A stretch of DNA of 64,000 nucleotides from Ganoderma boninense (lineage: Eukaryota; Basidiomycota; Agaricomycetes; Polyporales; Polyporaceae): contig CM035306.1 of the NCBI GenBank assembly GCA_002900995.3, positions 1,302,001-1,366,000 on the forward strand, read 5' to 3'. A program made the position numbers and the translations under genes. Under the pieces are notes generated by a model. It was not told where the DNA came from. It worked only from the letters and a program-made list of their open reading frames with translations, and searched no databases. Within the stretch, counting starts at the first letter, position 1; the number at the start of each line of letters is the position of its first letter. Below, piece after piece: positions 49,644 through 63,062 of the stretch.

Positions 49644-50711
49644 ATGGCGGCCCCCAGTTTACCCCCTCCTCCTCCTCTCCCCTCCCCATCCCATCGCCCC
49701 GATCATCACGCCCCCGTCATGACTTCCTCCGTCTGTTCCCATGTAGGTCCCATCAATCATCCCCCCGCTCGTGGCCATCCTGCTCATCACCACCCGAATC
49801 CCCATCCGCAGGCTTCCTACCCAATGAGCACAGACAGCCTCCTCCTCGAGCACCCCTGTGGCTCACATCGCGTAAAATACCAAGGCGCCGGCGAGCGTTC
49901 TGTAAACGATTTTTCCCTCGAAACCGACGACCAGCCCATCGACGTATCCCTCGTCCTCCCGCACTACCGTGCACACAATCAACCCTACGACCACCGCCTG
50001 ACCATGTACACTGGCACGGACTCTGACGCACCAATCAAAGTCAAGGTGGTACGTGTGGCGGCATTCCTTCCACCACCGCCCCTCCATGCACCTCGCTGAC
50101 CCTATTGTCCTCCTGTGCAGTGTCGGAAATTCACGCCCACGCGGACGACCAAGTTCAAGCTCGAGGTGCACTCCGCCGCGGACTCGGACGTGACGATCTG
50201 GCTGCCCTCCGACTTCAAGGGTCACATCCACCGCTCGTCCGCGTGCAAGAAGGTCTCCTTCTCCGCGGGCTTCACAAACCGCATCATGCGCAACGTCTGC
50301 CTCACCCAGTCCCGCCGCCCGTCCGTCGTCTCCATGTCCCAGTCCCGCCGCCCATCCGTCGTCTCCGTCACAGACCACGCCGCGTACCGCTTCTCCGAGA
50401 TCTACACCGTCTCCGACGGCCGCAGCCCCGCGCAAGCGAGCCCCAGCCACAGCGAAAAAGTCAAGTTCGCCTTCCCCGGCTTCGGCGGTGGCGCGGGCTC
50501 GTACTACGGCACGTTCGGGTGCGCGCCCGCAGACGAGGACGAGGTCGTCGTCGAGACCGCGGGGACCGTGACGTTCCGCATGTGGGACATCCACCGCGGC
50601 GAGCCCGAGGCGCGCTGCCGGGAAGCGTGCAAGCGCGCGTTCGGGCTCGGGTGGTGCTCGAAGCGCAGTCCCGAGGTCGTCATCGACTGGGACTTCCTGC
50701 TCGATGACTGA
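49644..50711 (+). CDS. DUF7330-like protein
   Basis: Two exons, 49644-50048 and 50121-50711, in frame across a 72-bp intron; about 332 residues. The N-terminus is Pro/His-rich and disordered; no signal peptide. The second half is a beta-rich domain (KFKLEVHSAADSDVTIWLPSDF, SAGFTNRIMRNV, VETAGTVTFRMWD) that resembles DUF7330 proteins common in Agaricomycetes. An internal duplication (SQSRRPSVVS twice, near 50308 and 50338) is visible. The role of the family is unknown to me; the family name is from memory of its motifs. Confidence 0.7.
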
Positions 50712-51875
50712 CCGACCGAGTGCCGAGCCCCCCAAAACTAAGCTCTCGGAACTCGGAAAACGGAACACGCCTCCTTCTCAGACACGAACGACACGACGCG
50801 CCACGTTACGCCCCGCCCAGCCCCGCTACTTCGCCGCCCTCAGTCCAAGCACTGTGCCTTCCACCCTTCCCCGCCTGCTCCACTGGCTCTAGTCATCTCC
50901 GCCCGCCCTCTTCCGCTTCCGCGCTGCTTCTGTTTCTTCCCTTTCCGTTGCTCCTGCTTCTCCCTGCTTCCTTTCTTCGGCAGAGCGCCATCCCTGCACC
51001 CGCCTATCTGGCATTTGGCTTCCGGAGCCCGCTTCGTCACTCGTCAATCCTATATCCATATATCCAGGGCCCGCCCTGCGCGCCCGCACCGCATCTCCCA
51101 TTTCGCCCCATTCCATCCCGTTCCATCCCATTCCATGTCCGTCTCTCTCAGGTTATATCTATCATACACTCTGACACTGTAGCACCAGCACACGTTCCCG
51201 TCCCACTAGACCGACCCCTCGGGGACCCCACCACTGTAGCATCAGCTCTTCATCCATCCTCTTATCGCTGTCCGAGTCCCTCTCTCTCTCAAGCTCTCAA
51301 GTCTTACGTACATGCATACACGCGCGCGTCGACGCGCCACGCACACATGGTTATGGTTTCATCTTTTTTTTTTCGCTTAGGCCTACGAGCCCTCCACGCA
51401 TATACGCTTAGCACCTTAATTCTATCCTTATAATGCCGCCGCCGCCGGTAGTGCTGGCGGCCCTGCTATTTTTGCTCCCACTAGTCCTATTCGTTTGGGG
51501 CAGACAGTCCTGTGCCGCGCCTTGTATGCATTTACATCTACCTATGCCCTCTACATGCCATGCAAGGCGTCGTGCACACAATGCGAATGCTCGTTTAGAG
51601 CAAAAACGGAGTGTGTCTCGTCGTGTGCCCAGCATCGACTCGGATATCCAACGATCGAGGGTCCCAGGCTTGCCAGATAGCCACAGCCGCGCAGACAGGA
51701 AGGAGGCGGCCGCCTCGATCGTTATCCGCCGTTAAGAACAACATCTAGAATAGGCCAGAAGAATGTATACAGGGGAGGGTATTGTAGAGTAACGCATATG
51801 CAACATCGTGAAAAAGCACACATAGTCCGCCCCATCTGTGTCCCAGCCTCGCGAACAAAACCATCAGCGGCCTCT
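50712..51875. other. Intergenic between convergent genes
   Basis: The 3' flanks of the DUF7330-like gene and VPS1 meet here. The sequence is pyrimidine-rich on the plus strand (50830-51330), with four near-identical TTCCATCCC words around 51109-51134. No gene is supported. Confidence 0.4.
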
Positions 51876-54800
51876 TTAGACGCTTGCCACGATCCTGGCA
51901 GAGGAAAAAAAGAGAAAGACGCTCATCAGCACCTAGCACCACACGACAACGAGAGGAGGAAGAAGACGTACTCCTCGGCCTTGTTGAGCGCCTGGATCAT
52001 CGAGACGACCTCCTTGCGGCGGTTGACGACGAACTCGGACTCCTTGAGGAGGTCGTCGAGCACCTCGGGCTTGTACAGCTCCTGCAGCAGCTCGCGCTGC
52101 AGGTTCTCCTTCGAGTGGTTAACGAGTGTCAGCGTGATCGCCTTCGGCACCATGTCGATCATCTCGCGCTTCACGATGTTGAAGTACGAGTGGATGAGCA
52201 GCTCTGCGGGCGCGCGAGCACAGACGGTCAGGGTGAGGTCAGGGTGGGTGGTAGGGGCGGACGTACTGATGACCTCGGTCTCCATCGTCTCGCGATCGTT
52301 GAGCGCAGCCTGGGGCTTGATGATCTGCGGGGGCTGGCGATACAGATACACGAGTCAGTTTGCGCCGCTCCTCGGAGGGTGTTGCACCGGCGTCGGGGAC
52401 TCACCGCTTCCATGACGGCGACACCCTTCTTCTTTGGCTGGCCCTTGGCGAAGAACGAGCTGAAGAAGCTGGGCTCCTCCTTGGAGTCGACCTCGAGGTC
52501 GCGGTTGTTGAGCTGCGCGGGGGTGACCTTGCCGCCCTTGCCCTCAACCTGCTGGGGCCTGCCCGAGTTCATCTTGTCGGTCACAATGGCCATCGCCTTG
52601 TGGCCGTTCAGGAAGTCGGGGTGTGTCGTGTTGACGTAGCATGCTTGCATCCTGAGACAGGCTTAATGACAAAGACTAGGGGTACGTCTGAAGTACGAGC
52701 ACTCACGCGACCATGTCGGAAACTAGCTTGGTCGTGGGGTTCATGGCGTTCTTGAAGAAGTTTACAACTACCGAGTTGAAGCGTTCACGCAGAGCAGGGA
52801 ACCGCCTGAATGCTTGCTAGAAGGGAGTCAGCGGAGGCTTGAGCCACAACATTAACGCTTTGCTTACGATCTTCTGCAAAAGCTGACTGAGGATGCGGAT
52901 GAGCTCATCGTAGACAAGCTGGCAGCACTTGAGCCCAGGGTCCTCCAATCGCCGGATCTGCTGCTTGACGATGATCTCAAACGCCTGGGTCCCAACGAAC
53001 AGCGACGGCGTCGAACCAGAGGAGTTGTACAGGATCGTCCGGATATCGCCGTCCTTCACCTGGTCGAACGGATCGATTGTCTTGATGCCGTTGTTGAACA
53101 GCTCGTGGAACACGAAACTGATACGGGCACCGCCGGAGAGCTCGTTGAGCGACAAGTCGTTCGTATTACCGTCGATGGTTGTCCGGAACTCGGAGCAGAA
53201 CTCAGTGATCACGCTGAGGACGATGCCGGATGAACTTTGGTCGCCCAAACCTCCGCCAAGTGTTTGGAGTTCCGCGTTGTACTTTTGCAGTTGTTGTGAG
53301 ATGCGTGCCTTGATATCTGGGAGCGTTGCGCGAATATGTGCCATGAGGATCTAGAGATACATTAGTTTGTATTACGAAAAGGTGTGAATTAATGAAGGAT
53401 ACGTACGACGTTGAGCTTGCGCGCAAGAAACGGCGTTCCACAGTACTGTGCCTTATTTGAGTAGGAAGGGTGTGTCTCAAAGAACTTGCGCTCAGTCTCA
53501 AGGGCAACACTGATGGCCTTGCTGGTGTCAATGTCACGCTGTCCACGGTTGACTACAGGAACGTAGCCTAGACGAAGAGGAATGACACGGCCAGCAAGAA
53601 TGTCGACAACGTCGGTACCCTGGTCCCTGTTGAAATTTTGTCAAGAACGGTCAGATATACAACTCTGCAGGTCGACGCACATCAGATCGACTTTTGTCAG
53701 GACACCAATTGTCCTCTGACCCTCTGGGTCCACCTCGCGAGCGAGCTTCAGACCGTCTGAGTTCGCCAAATCCGTGTTCGCCGCCGTGACAGCGAGAATG
53801 ATACATGCAGGTCTTGAGATATACTTCAACAGCATGTCACGGATCTGCTTCTCGATATCACGAGGCTGGTCGCCGACAGGAACCTTAGTCAAACCGGGGA
53901 GATCGACGAGGGTGAGAGTGAGGACGTTGGGAGAGAAAATGCGAAGGTTTATGGGAAGAGGCGAGATGCCAGCATTCTTGCCCGTCTTGGCCTCAGTGTC
54001 GCGGACGATCTCTTCCCGAATCTTGTTGAAGTCGTGGAACTTCTGTCCGGGAAGGTGCAAGAACTCGCCCCATTCATCGGGGTTCGCACCTGAATCGCCT
54101 CCCGCCTTCAGGTCTTCTCCGTTGGCTTTAGCTACATCGCGGATGCGTCAGTATATCGAATGAGATGTATGGGTATTCAGATTGGAGACGCTTTCGGTCT
54201 ATCGACTGCATCGTACTATGCACGAGCAAGCGGATTTTAATCGTGAAAGTATGACAAACGCCATGAGGGACAGTGTAACTTCGTCCACTCGTTAAAGAGT
54301 GGCATAGAACGTCGCGCAACCGCGCAAGTCCTGAGTAGGGACTGGGAAGGATGTTCTCGGATGTTTAGGTGCAATGTCATGAGATGAGCGCACGGCCCGC
54401 TGAGCGGCTGTAGATGTGAGGACGCTGCCAAGGATGATACAGCCGAGGCAAGTAAACACACCAAGCTGGGCCCAACTTCTCGACACGAAAGCGCATGCAC
54501 CGCAAGCGCGTCACCGTATACTTCCGTGGGGGGCAGAGAAGTATGCATGGAGCCGACGGCATCGGCGTTGGTGGCTAAGAACGTCTCGGGTTGCGGTCGA
54601 AACTCGGCTCAGCATGTGTGGGGGTTTAAGCGTTGTGGCTCAAACAAGCTTCGGCGAACGATGGTACACCGACAGGACCGAGTGCGTTCAAACGATAGCA
54701 AATATGCATCAGCCACTCACCTGTGCCATTGGGTTGAGGACTGGTGGGTTTCCGGTTGATCAATTGGAGGACCAGCGGTCGCCGGGTGACAATACCAGTA

Positions 54801-55040
54801 CCTCGAGGCAGGAAATCCCGGCCCACAATGTTCTGGACCACAAACGGTCACACAATGGCTTCAAGGGGAGTAATTGTATGCGCGCACCTCGAGAACGCTA
54901 CTCTTTCCACTGCTTTGACTTCCGAGGACGCAGATCTGCGGAAGGTCTATTTGAGCCGCGGATGTGCCGACGGCTGAGAAGACATCCTGTAGCTTGTTGA
55001 CGACGTTGACAATCTCTGTTCCGAGGCCGGAGGTTGCCAT
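51876..55040 (-). CDS. VPS1: Dynamin-like GTPase Vps1
   Basis: The first exons are 55040-54888, 54832-54721 and 54131-53681; further exons run to the last at 51894-51876, which encodes the end IVASV. The GTPase domain has the P-loop GSQSSGKS (residues 40-47), the [13 protein letters not shown] switch, [10 protein letters not shown] and TKVDLM. The middle/stalk follows ([29 protein letters not shown]), then a Lys-rich insert ([11 protein letters not shown]) and the GTPase effector domain ([22 protein letters not shown]). There is no PH or proline-rich domain, as in fungal Vps1, which drives vacuolar/endosomal and peroxisomal membrane fission. Odd point: intron 2 is 589 bp (54720-54132), about ten times the local norm. 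Confidence 0.94.
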
Positions 55041-56676
55041 GATTGTAAGACAGAAAGGAGAGGAAGGAGGGGATGGGGATGGAGGACAGGAGAAAGGCTT
55101 TCAGGACACCCTGCCGCGGTGTGGCCCAAGACGCGCGTCTTGGGCGTCTAATGGGCCACAGCACGCAGCGGGCGCTCCGCCTCGTCCCAGCTGCGCCGCG
55201 GCTCCGTCTCTTGAGCTCGCCTCATTTGCCCTCCTCGGCCTCAATGTGACCTCAGGTGAATCACACACCACGCTCCTTGGCTGTTGGATTCCGCGGCAGA
55301 GCCTCCGTAGTCTCGTCAAGGCTCCGTCGCAAGTCCCTGAATACCACTTAGGTACGGTGCATTTATCCTGTCCGGAAATTCACGCACACTTACCACTGGT
55401 GCATACACCGCAGTACTAGTTTCAACCCTCTTCACAGCTTCGAGTCAAAGCGATGACTTCTTTGAAAGAGATGTTGGATCAGTGTTGTGTCCGTTCTCGT
55501 GTCCGCGTGGCCACAAGGAACGACAGTCCGTCAGTGCAAGACCGTGCAAGGCTGCGGACAGTGTTTCATCAATGCTTTTGCAGCTACATGCCAGTTCATG
55601 GCTCCATTGCCCATAGGGTCTTCCGAAACACCAGCCAAACATTGTTCGGGAACATGGGTGGGCTCACAAAGCTTTGCCCAGGCACAGGTACTTTCAGATT
55701 TGCACTGCAATGTTCACGCTGTTGGTAACATGTCTCGACCGCACCATACAAGTCCCATTGTTGAAGCTAGTTGCGTAGGAGGGGTTTAAAGGTACGTCTA
55801 TCAATACTACGATAGTAATGAGCATGATACCTAACAACCAGTTTAGCGTCTTTGCTTGAACTGCGCGGCATAGAGAGTGCCCGTCACCGGCTGAGCACAC
55901 GCCTCAGGCCTGGAAATCCTCGCTGTAGGTGTCGCCATTCTACTACGCGTTGAATATTCAAGAAAAGTCATTCATGTCACTCTTATGCGTATAGATTTCC
56001 AGCGTTCTAGTACCAAGTATTACACGTTACTAAGTAGAAGAGCCGCAGGTAGGAGCAGGTAGGTCATTCTAGTCGAAGTGGCGTGGGATCGAAGTAGATC
56101 GTCCGCGTCAGTTCTAGTGCTGCCATACTTAGGGGCGCAGTAGGGCACAATAGAGGAAGATCAATTGTGCGAAAAGTGCAAGAGTTTTTTGTTGTAAAGG
56201 TAAGTAAACCTGTCCGAGTCTCGGTGTGAGACGACTGACCGGACTTATGAATGGGCCAAGAGCCAACAGGATAACACCTCCCTGTCAAACCTGCTATGAT
56301 CTTAGTGATGTGTCTTACGGACTTCTGAACGAGTAAAAGAATCCTGTCGTCAATGCAGTTGTGGGCGCTACCGCTACAAGATCTGCCCGCTCCAAGACAT
56401 CTGAAGCGACTTGTCCATATCCGACGACTCTTTGTGCTCGTACCTGGGTGCACGGCCACTGTTCTAAAGTTGTATATGCTTTGCTTTGGACACCCTTTTA
56501 TGAAGAGGCCACTCAAGTGAGGGCTTTGATCAACCGCGGCGCCTAAGGTGCAGGCCCCGCTTAGGAACCCTGTTTGCCTTAAAGGCGGTTTGTTCCTTTA
56601 CGCGACTCACCTCACCATAGCCCCCACCACTCCTCTCCCCCAGAACTACGAGACCAGCATACCTCGTCAACACGCC
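55041..56676. other. Divergent intergenic region, 1.6 kb
   Basis: Promoters for VPS1 (left) and the disordered-protein gene (right) must lie here. A minus frame of 150 codons (56064-56516) and overlapping plus frames at 55453-55789 have no recognisable domain. No transposon signature is seen. Confidence 0.35.
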
Positions 56677-58259
56677 ATGCGGCGCATCCGCAAGTTATCG
56701 AACGACCTCAAGTGAGTTCATCGTCGCAGTCCTCTAACCACCACGAGGTATTCATCATTTCCAGGGAGGTGTTCCTGCCCAAGTCTGGCAGACCAGAACT
56801 ACGCCACAGACCTTCGTACGGTATAGCGCAACCCGCTCAGACACCCGAGAGCAAGAAGACGGCCAACCGCTCGCTGGCATACCACGACTCCGCTGTTACC
56901 ACCGGCTCCTTGCGTGATGCCCGGGCTGAGCGGGAGCGGCGAGAACGAGATATGCATAGGCAAGCGACGAAGCCGGGTCGCGAACAAGGTATCAACGGGA
57001 ACACCGTCGCCTTCCCATTGTCCTCTTCCCCCTCGAAGCCGCGAACCAAGGCACAAGAAAAGCCCGTGCCTGTCCCGTCTCTCAACCACAAGCAAGCCGC
57101 CGGCGACGGCACGTCTTGGGATCTCAACACCAGCGTAAGCCCGCCAGCCATATCGCCCTACCGTTACGCATTGGATCCGCGGACCAAGCCTCTCCCCTCG
57201 CCTCCGGGGACACTCCCTGCCAGAAAGCCCCATCGCCGCCCCCCGTACAGCCCGAGCAGGTTCTTCGCGGCGTCGCAGTCTACCCCCGATATTTCTCGGC
57301 TCCCTCCCCAAACCGGTATTCCAACCACCAGGGGCCGCACCCCAGGATCCCCAGACGCCATCCAGGGTGAGTCCGGTGCACCCGCATGGCCTCCAGAAGG
57401 GCCCGCCGCCGTCAAGCGCCAGCAGCGCACCCCGAAGAGCTCCATCGAGTCGCTCTACCGTTCGCAGACGATGAAGGACCTCCGCACCACCGCAATGACC
57501 GACGGTCCGCGGGACGTCGCCCACGGCCACTCGCGGGCGGCGTCGACCCCAACCGCGCGCGACGCGCAGACCCTCCCGCGCTATCGAGCCACCGCAGCCA
57601 CTCGCGACCACGAGCCGGAGGACCTCTTCCCCGACGACGTCTCTGAGCCTTCTATTTACTCGCAGTCGTCCTACCGGTCGACCGGCTCGTCCAGAAGGGA
57701 GCCGGCGACCTCCCTCCAAGTCCGGGAGCTCCCCACCACGCGCTCCGTGCACGTGCAGTCCAGGAGCGCGCGCAGGGTGTCGCACAAGGCAGAGATTGTC
57801 TACCCCTCGTACGTGACCACCCCGCTCCCTCCGCTCCCAGTGCCCGTGGCAGAGGCAACGTCGGCACGGAAGGTCGGGCGGGAGCTTCCAGCAGGCCCAC
57901 GGCTCAAACCTCTTCCTCCGGCAACGACGACGACGACGACGACGACGACGGCGACGAAGGGGAGGGACGAGGTGCGCACGCGTCGCCCGGGTGCGGCGAG
58001 CTCACAGAAGCAGACGATCGAGGTGGAGTACATCACGAAGCTCCAGATCGCACAGATGGAGGACGAGAAGACGTCCACGGACTTGAACAGGGAGCTCGCC
58101 GAGTGGGACAGGGTCGACAACGCGGCCGCGAGTGTCGTCCCTGCGGCCAGGCCCCGTCCTGGACCGTCCACGTACGGAGAGACACGGCCGCTTGTTGTGA
58201 AGAAGCGGCAAGCGTTGTTTGGGCTCGGGCTTGGGTTGTCGCGAGCAGCCGGGCGGTAG
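56677..58259 (+). CDS. Intrinsically disordered protein, unknown function
   Basis: Two exons, 56677-56711 (35 nt) and 56765-58259, joining as MRRIRKLSNDLKEVFLPKS; about 510 residues. The chain is rich in Ser, Pro, Arg, Thr and Gln, with many SP/TP sites (KPLPSPPGTLP, TPKSSIESLYRS, EPSIYSQSSYR). It has no predicted membrane segment. One helical stretch near the C-terminus (VEYITKLQIAQMEDEKTSTDLNREL) may be a coiled coil. A threonine run is encoded by an ACG microsatellite. Long open frame, clean intron and codon bias support a real gene. I do not recognise the family. Confidence 0.75.
57924..57950 (+). repeat. ACG trinucleotide microsatellite in coding sequence
   Basis: Nine perfect ACG units, in frame, encoding a polythreonine run. 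Such tracts change length by slippage without frame loss. Confidence 0.85.
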
Positions 58260-59462
58260 TGAGCTTTTCGTCGGTCATCCGCGCCGGATGGAGCCATCCC
58301 GAGGGATCCTGGGCGGGTTTGTTCCCCGTCCTAGGCCCATTACACTGTTATTTTTTTCTCTCTGATCATTGAGATCAGCCCACTCTCCTTAAGCCAAAAC
58401 TTACTTTCCGTGATTGTTCCTCTGTTGTCTTTCGTTCTAACCTAAACATCGTGCTGTGAACTGTAGTGGATGGAGCATGTGCGTAGTTGTACTGTTGCTC
58501 GGAGTGTACGCTCGGCTGTCTAATCCGTGACAGTATCGCAAATCCTGAGTACCGAGTATGTACCGTGTAGTAGTTAACAATGCAATATACGATATACGTC
58601 TTGGTCGTCGTGATACTTGCCTTCCAGCTCTGCGCGCTCCAAACAGCACTCCCTCCAAACCCAGCTGGCCACTCGCCCTCGGTCCCGCTGAGACAGATTG
58701 AGACCAACGATGCATTGGATATCCAAAACGTGTGCGCTCTAAGTACATGGGGGAAAGGCCAGGAATCCGGAGTGGATAGTGGATGATGGAACCGATGGAG
58801 ATGGAGATGGGAGTTGATGCAGATATACATGTGCGGGGGGGATGTTGCAAGATGCTAAGTGCGGGGGCGACGTATTAACTACATAGTTGCTGTGACGGCA
58901 GCCATGGTCCATCCAGTCCATGCGCGCAATCCTGCCGCCCATCTAAACCCAGTCTGGAGAGCCGGCGGCAGGAGGAGGTGCTTAAAACACGGCGACGGCG
59001 AAAAGCAGGACGACGGGAAGAAGGGGCAAAAAATGCCCAAACGTATACGTAAACGACGCTGGGCGGACGGCTGGAAGGACGAAAAAAATGACGAAGACGA
59101 AGGACAGAACCGGGAAGACTAGGGACGGCAACAGACAGACTAGATGCGAGGATGGTGATCCGGAGTAGCAATGTGCGCGCGATGTCATAACAACTTCGAG
59201 ACGGGACTCGTGAAGCGGGACTCAAAAGCGAGGAGTTAAGTACGACGTTCATCAAGGGGGGCAAGATGTGTGGATAGACGACACAGGGACACAGCGACCA
59301 TGACAAATGGCAAAAACGAAACAGAGCGCACTAGACGATAGCAGCTCGGAGAAACGTTTGTGATGCTCTCAGCATAAAACACCACCCAGCTCGACCCTCA
59401 CCCAGTTCCCAAAGCCGGCAGGTTCGGATGGCTCGACGCCGCGATGGAGCTCAACGGTGAAC
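58260..59462. other. Intergenic between convergent genes, no gene
   Basis: The minus frames at 58375-58850 and 58875-59306 are low-complexity and unsupported. The plus sequence is purine-rich around 58985-59120. Probably 3' UTRs plus spacer. Confidence 0.4.
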
Positions 59463-62423
59463 CTACCCTCGCGGGCTGAGCTTCCCCTTCCTCACTGGAG
59501 GCGCAGGTGGGGCTCGGCGAGTCTTCACTGGGGGTGGAGGCGCCGCTCGCCTGGTCGTCGAGCGCGACGAGCTTGACGCGATCGAGCTACTGGAGAAACT
59601 GGGGACGCAGAGCGGGCGCCATCGCGCGGGAAGGTCAGCGCAGGCGACGTTGGCGACAGCACGCGGATTTCCGGAGGGGCGCTGAGGCTCCCCGCGGAGG
59701 GCTCGGTGACGAGGGGCCCGGAGGTGTCGAGGATGCGTGGTGGTCGTGTGCGCGAGTCCTGGGTCGAAAGGGCAGCGAAGCTCGTCGTCGTCGCCTCGAC
59801 GTTGAACGAGCCTGCGCGGCCGCGGTGCTTCCCCGCTGTGGAGGATGTAGTTGCGGGTGCGGCGGTTGCGACGCGGGGGAGGCTGGTCAAGCTGTCCCCG
59901 CTAAATTGTCGCGTGGTCGGAACGGCCGAGCCAGACTCCTTGCGTGCCTGCGACGATAGCTGCTCGCTCGTGTGGTAATGGTGTGGTTGGTGGTTATGGT
60001 GGCTGGAAACGGCCCGCTGCTTCGGTGCGCTGCCGTTGGGCAGCGGAAGGTGCTCCACGCTCCGACTCGCCTTCCCGTGTTTCCCTCGTACAGACTCCTT
60101 CCGTCCCAGCATCGCAGGGTGGCCTCCGAACCCTGGTCCAGACAGCACCCCGGCAGATTGGGGAGCAGCTGCTGACACGGCGTCCAGCCCGGGGCTGCTT
60201 TCTCTTCGCACATCCTCCTCGAATATTGACATCTTCCTAGACTCGTATTGCTGTCCAGGTCCAGGTGCAATGGCGCCTTTCCGAAACTGGACACACCACT
60301 CCCCATTCATGCAACGCTGGACCAGCCGCTTCGTCGTGGGATCCACGTCTCGTATCTTCTCGTTCTCGATGAGCGACTCCAGCGTACGCACGATCTGCGG
60401 GCGTTTGTACGGCATGTTGCGCAGCTGGGTTTTGGTGAGAAGAGGGTGGAGAACGCGGAGATATGTGTGCCTTAACTGCAATGTGTCCACCGTGTTCAGA
60501 ATAACGCTTCGCGTAGTACAAGGTCTCAAAGGAAGTGACTCACAGACTCATTATCCTCATCCATATTATTAATCTCCCGCAAAAACACATCGACGAGCAC
60601 GCACAGATCGTTGGTGTAAAAGTATTCCGCCATGGCCTTCGTGGTGAAAAGAAGATACAGCAGCTTGAGCACAAGAAGCTGCATACATAGGTCCTCCGTG
60701 GTGCGGTCCGCGCGATTGAGCATGAAGATGAGGTTCTCGCCAAAAGTGGGACTTGAGCCGGCTCGTGACATCAGTATACGTAGGATCCGATTCGTGTCTT
60801 CAGGGCCGCGCGGATCACTTGCCCGTGGCTGCTCTTCTTTGGCATGGGGTTGGGTTGTATGTGCTTGCACCGAGGCGACCATGAACTGCTCGTTGAGCGC
60901 CAACTATGATCGCAAGTAACGTCAAAAATCTATGGGACAGAAACATCGAGCGGGGGACTGACAATGAGCTTGATAACTGAATAGTTGAACGTCTCGTCCT
61001 GTATTTCACGGGTCTGTTCAACTAGATCGTACAGATAGCCAATGAAACCATCGTCGAACAGGCCTGCGCTCAGAAGTCAGTTCCCCAGTAACGTGGACCT
61101 GGATTTGGACAGATACGTACGCAACTCGTGTAATGACATCTTCTGCGTCCTGCAGACTTCGTACAGCAGTCGTACGGAGAGCGACCTCAGTTTCGCTTCG
61201 ATGGGCACGGCGACTCCTCGTGTTGCGCTTACAGTGGATCCTGACGCCACGCCGTAATAAGCGTCATCGATGTCAGGGTCGAGATCGTTTCGGACGTGGT
61301 CCATGAGGAGCGGCAAGAGTGGCTGCCAGCGTTTCTGCGACCGCAGAAACGCCGCACTGCGGCGACCATAGGCAAGCATCACATTGTAGAGGATCATCTC
61401 ATAATGTGGGTCGGTATTCTGTAGACAAAGCAAATGGGAAGAGGGATGGCGTGAGATGAGAGAAAGCTTCGCATGGCACGATGCAGGATACGTACCGTTT
61501 TGGCGTCCTCTACCATGAGCTCACACATCCGTTCGGAGTGGAAGGAGAAGAGCTCCGAGGCTAATATCATGGAGCACGCATGGTCAAGCTGCAGTGGGCT
61601 CTGGAGATACTGCTCTGGAGAGAAGAATTAGTGAGTCGAACTTGAGTGCGCCAATATAGTGAAAAATGACATGAGGCACCGAGCGCACGCTCCGCGTGAT
61701 CATTTGTCGCGAATAGTGGCATTTGGATATCAGATCAGTCAGCAGCAGAAGAGCGTAATCTGCAGCACCCTGTAGTGTTCGGACGAATTGAGGAACACGG
61801 TAGCCAGGAACTCACCGAATCGACAGGGGTCCAGACCCACAATGGAGCCCTTCCATACAACACTCCATACCTCATACGAATGCTTGCCTCTGAGCCACTT
61901 ACAACATAAAAACCGAGGCTTCAAGGCCTTCGAGATTTATTTCGGGATATATGGCATCAGCGAAGGCCAGATGACACTGTTTATCGCGGATGCATTCTCG
62001 AGCATGCTCGGCTCAACCGACGATTGTACCACACATGCCATAGTTCAATCATAGTAGCCCAATTGTACTGAATGCATACTCATCATGAAGAATGCGTGTC
62101 CAATGAGCTAGCATGATTGTGGCAGATGTTGCACAGGAAGACAGTTTGTGCGAGCATCGCGAAAACAGTCGACGCGGGGACGCATGGGAAAGAGTGCTCA
62201 CCGTGGTATGCAGCACAGAAGGATATGCAGCGTCGGAGGGTAGCATCCAGTTTGGAGAGGGTGGTGTCGTCGGGTATATGCAGCATCTCCTCCAATTCTT
62301 CAATTGCAAATGCATCAGACTAAGCTCCGAAAGCAGGAGAGGCAGGAGCATACCTGACCAAAATTGCGGAGCATTCTCAATGATATATACGATCCCGAAC
62401 ACGTCCATCGGGGGAACTGGCAT
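59463..62423 (-). CDS. LDB17/SPIN90-like (Dip1-type) actin regulator
   Basis: The first exon, 62423-62354, reads [22 protein letters not shown]. Spliced leucine-rich exons follow: [43 protein letters not shown] near 61430; [46 protein letters not shown] near 60660; and [25 protein letters not shown] near 60440. This is the leucine-rich domain of Ldb17/Dip1/SPIN90, which activates Arp2/3 to nucleate linear actin at endocytic sites. The C-terminus is Ser/His/Gln-rich. As read, the frame stops at 59525 in Arg-rich sequence. A frame change near 59600 would instead give a proline-rich tail with [18 protein letters not shown] ending at 59463, as expected for SH3 binding. Confidence 0.8.
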
Positions 62424-63062
62424 GTTGATGACTGATTACAGATAGTATGTGTCGCATGAAGAGGGTTTGAGTGATCACAAATTGTCGTTGGGGAGGTCGT
62501 CGGATGGTCGGAAGACAGCTGAAAACGGAAAACGCTAGGCTTTGTCACGATAAATCCATGGTAGACAAAAGCTATTGTTGACGACGCACCTCGAGCCCCG
62601 GAGGAGGTCGTCAGATGGGCCCTATATGCGTGTCCAAGACTGTGAGGGATGTAGGTGGACGGCGGAATTGTATTATATCCACAGGCTCCGGCAGTGCTGA
62701 GCCTGCCGGCGTCGAACCGATGTCAGCCGGGATTGGCGTTGCGATAATCACCAGCGGACCTGATGGGGAGAAGCGCGGCGACCAACGAGGCGAGCAGGGA
62801 GGAACACACGAGGCAGAGAAGGCGATGGTGGACGGCGGAAAAGCAGGCAAGAGGAGAGGAGGATGGTGCTGCCGCTGAGCCTGTTCTAGACGGCTTCAGC
62901 GGGTGGAGCGCGGAGCGGGATCGCCTTGGGCTCACAGGGCCACAGTCCTCATCGGCCCGACCCGGTCCGGAAACTAGATGCAGTCCCGGTTGAACTTGGC
63001 AACCCTTGGCCAACCACCGTGGGCTCCCAGCGGCACCTTTCTCAAGCCGCTTGCCGGCCGCA
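62424..63062. other. Divergent intergenic region
   Basis: Promoter space for the LDB17-like gene (left) and the F-box gene (right). It contains short unsupported frames only. The F-box frame is open upstream to 63006 (ATG there too), so its start could be 63006 or 63063. Confidence 0.4.

Noticed and set aside
49863..50768. 301-codon minus-strand frame
   Set aside because: Antisense to the DUF7330-like gene; spans its intron without splice signals of its own.
55453..55789. Cys-containing small frames as a hydrophobin or effector
   Set aside because: No signal peptide and no eight-cysteine hydrophobin spacing.
56799..57785. 328-codon minus-strand frame
   Set aside because: Antisense to the long disordered-protein exon; the plus strand has the proper start and intron.
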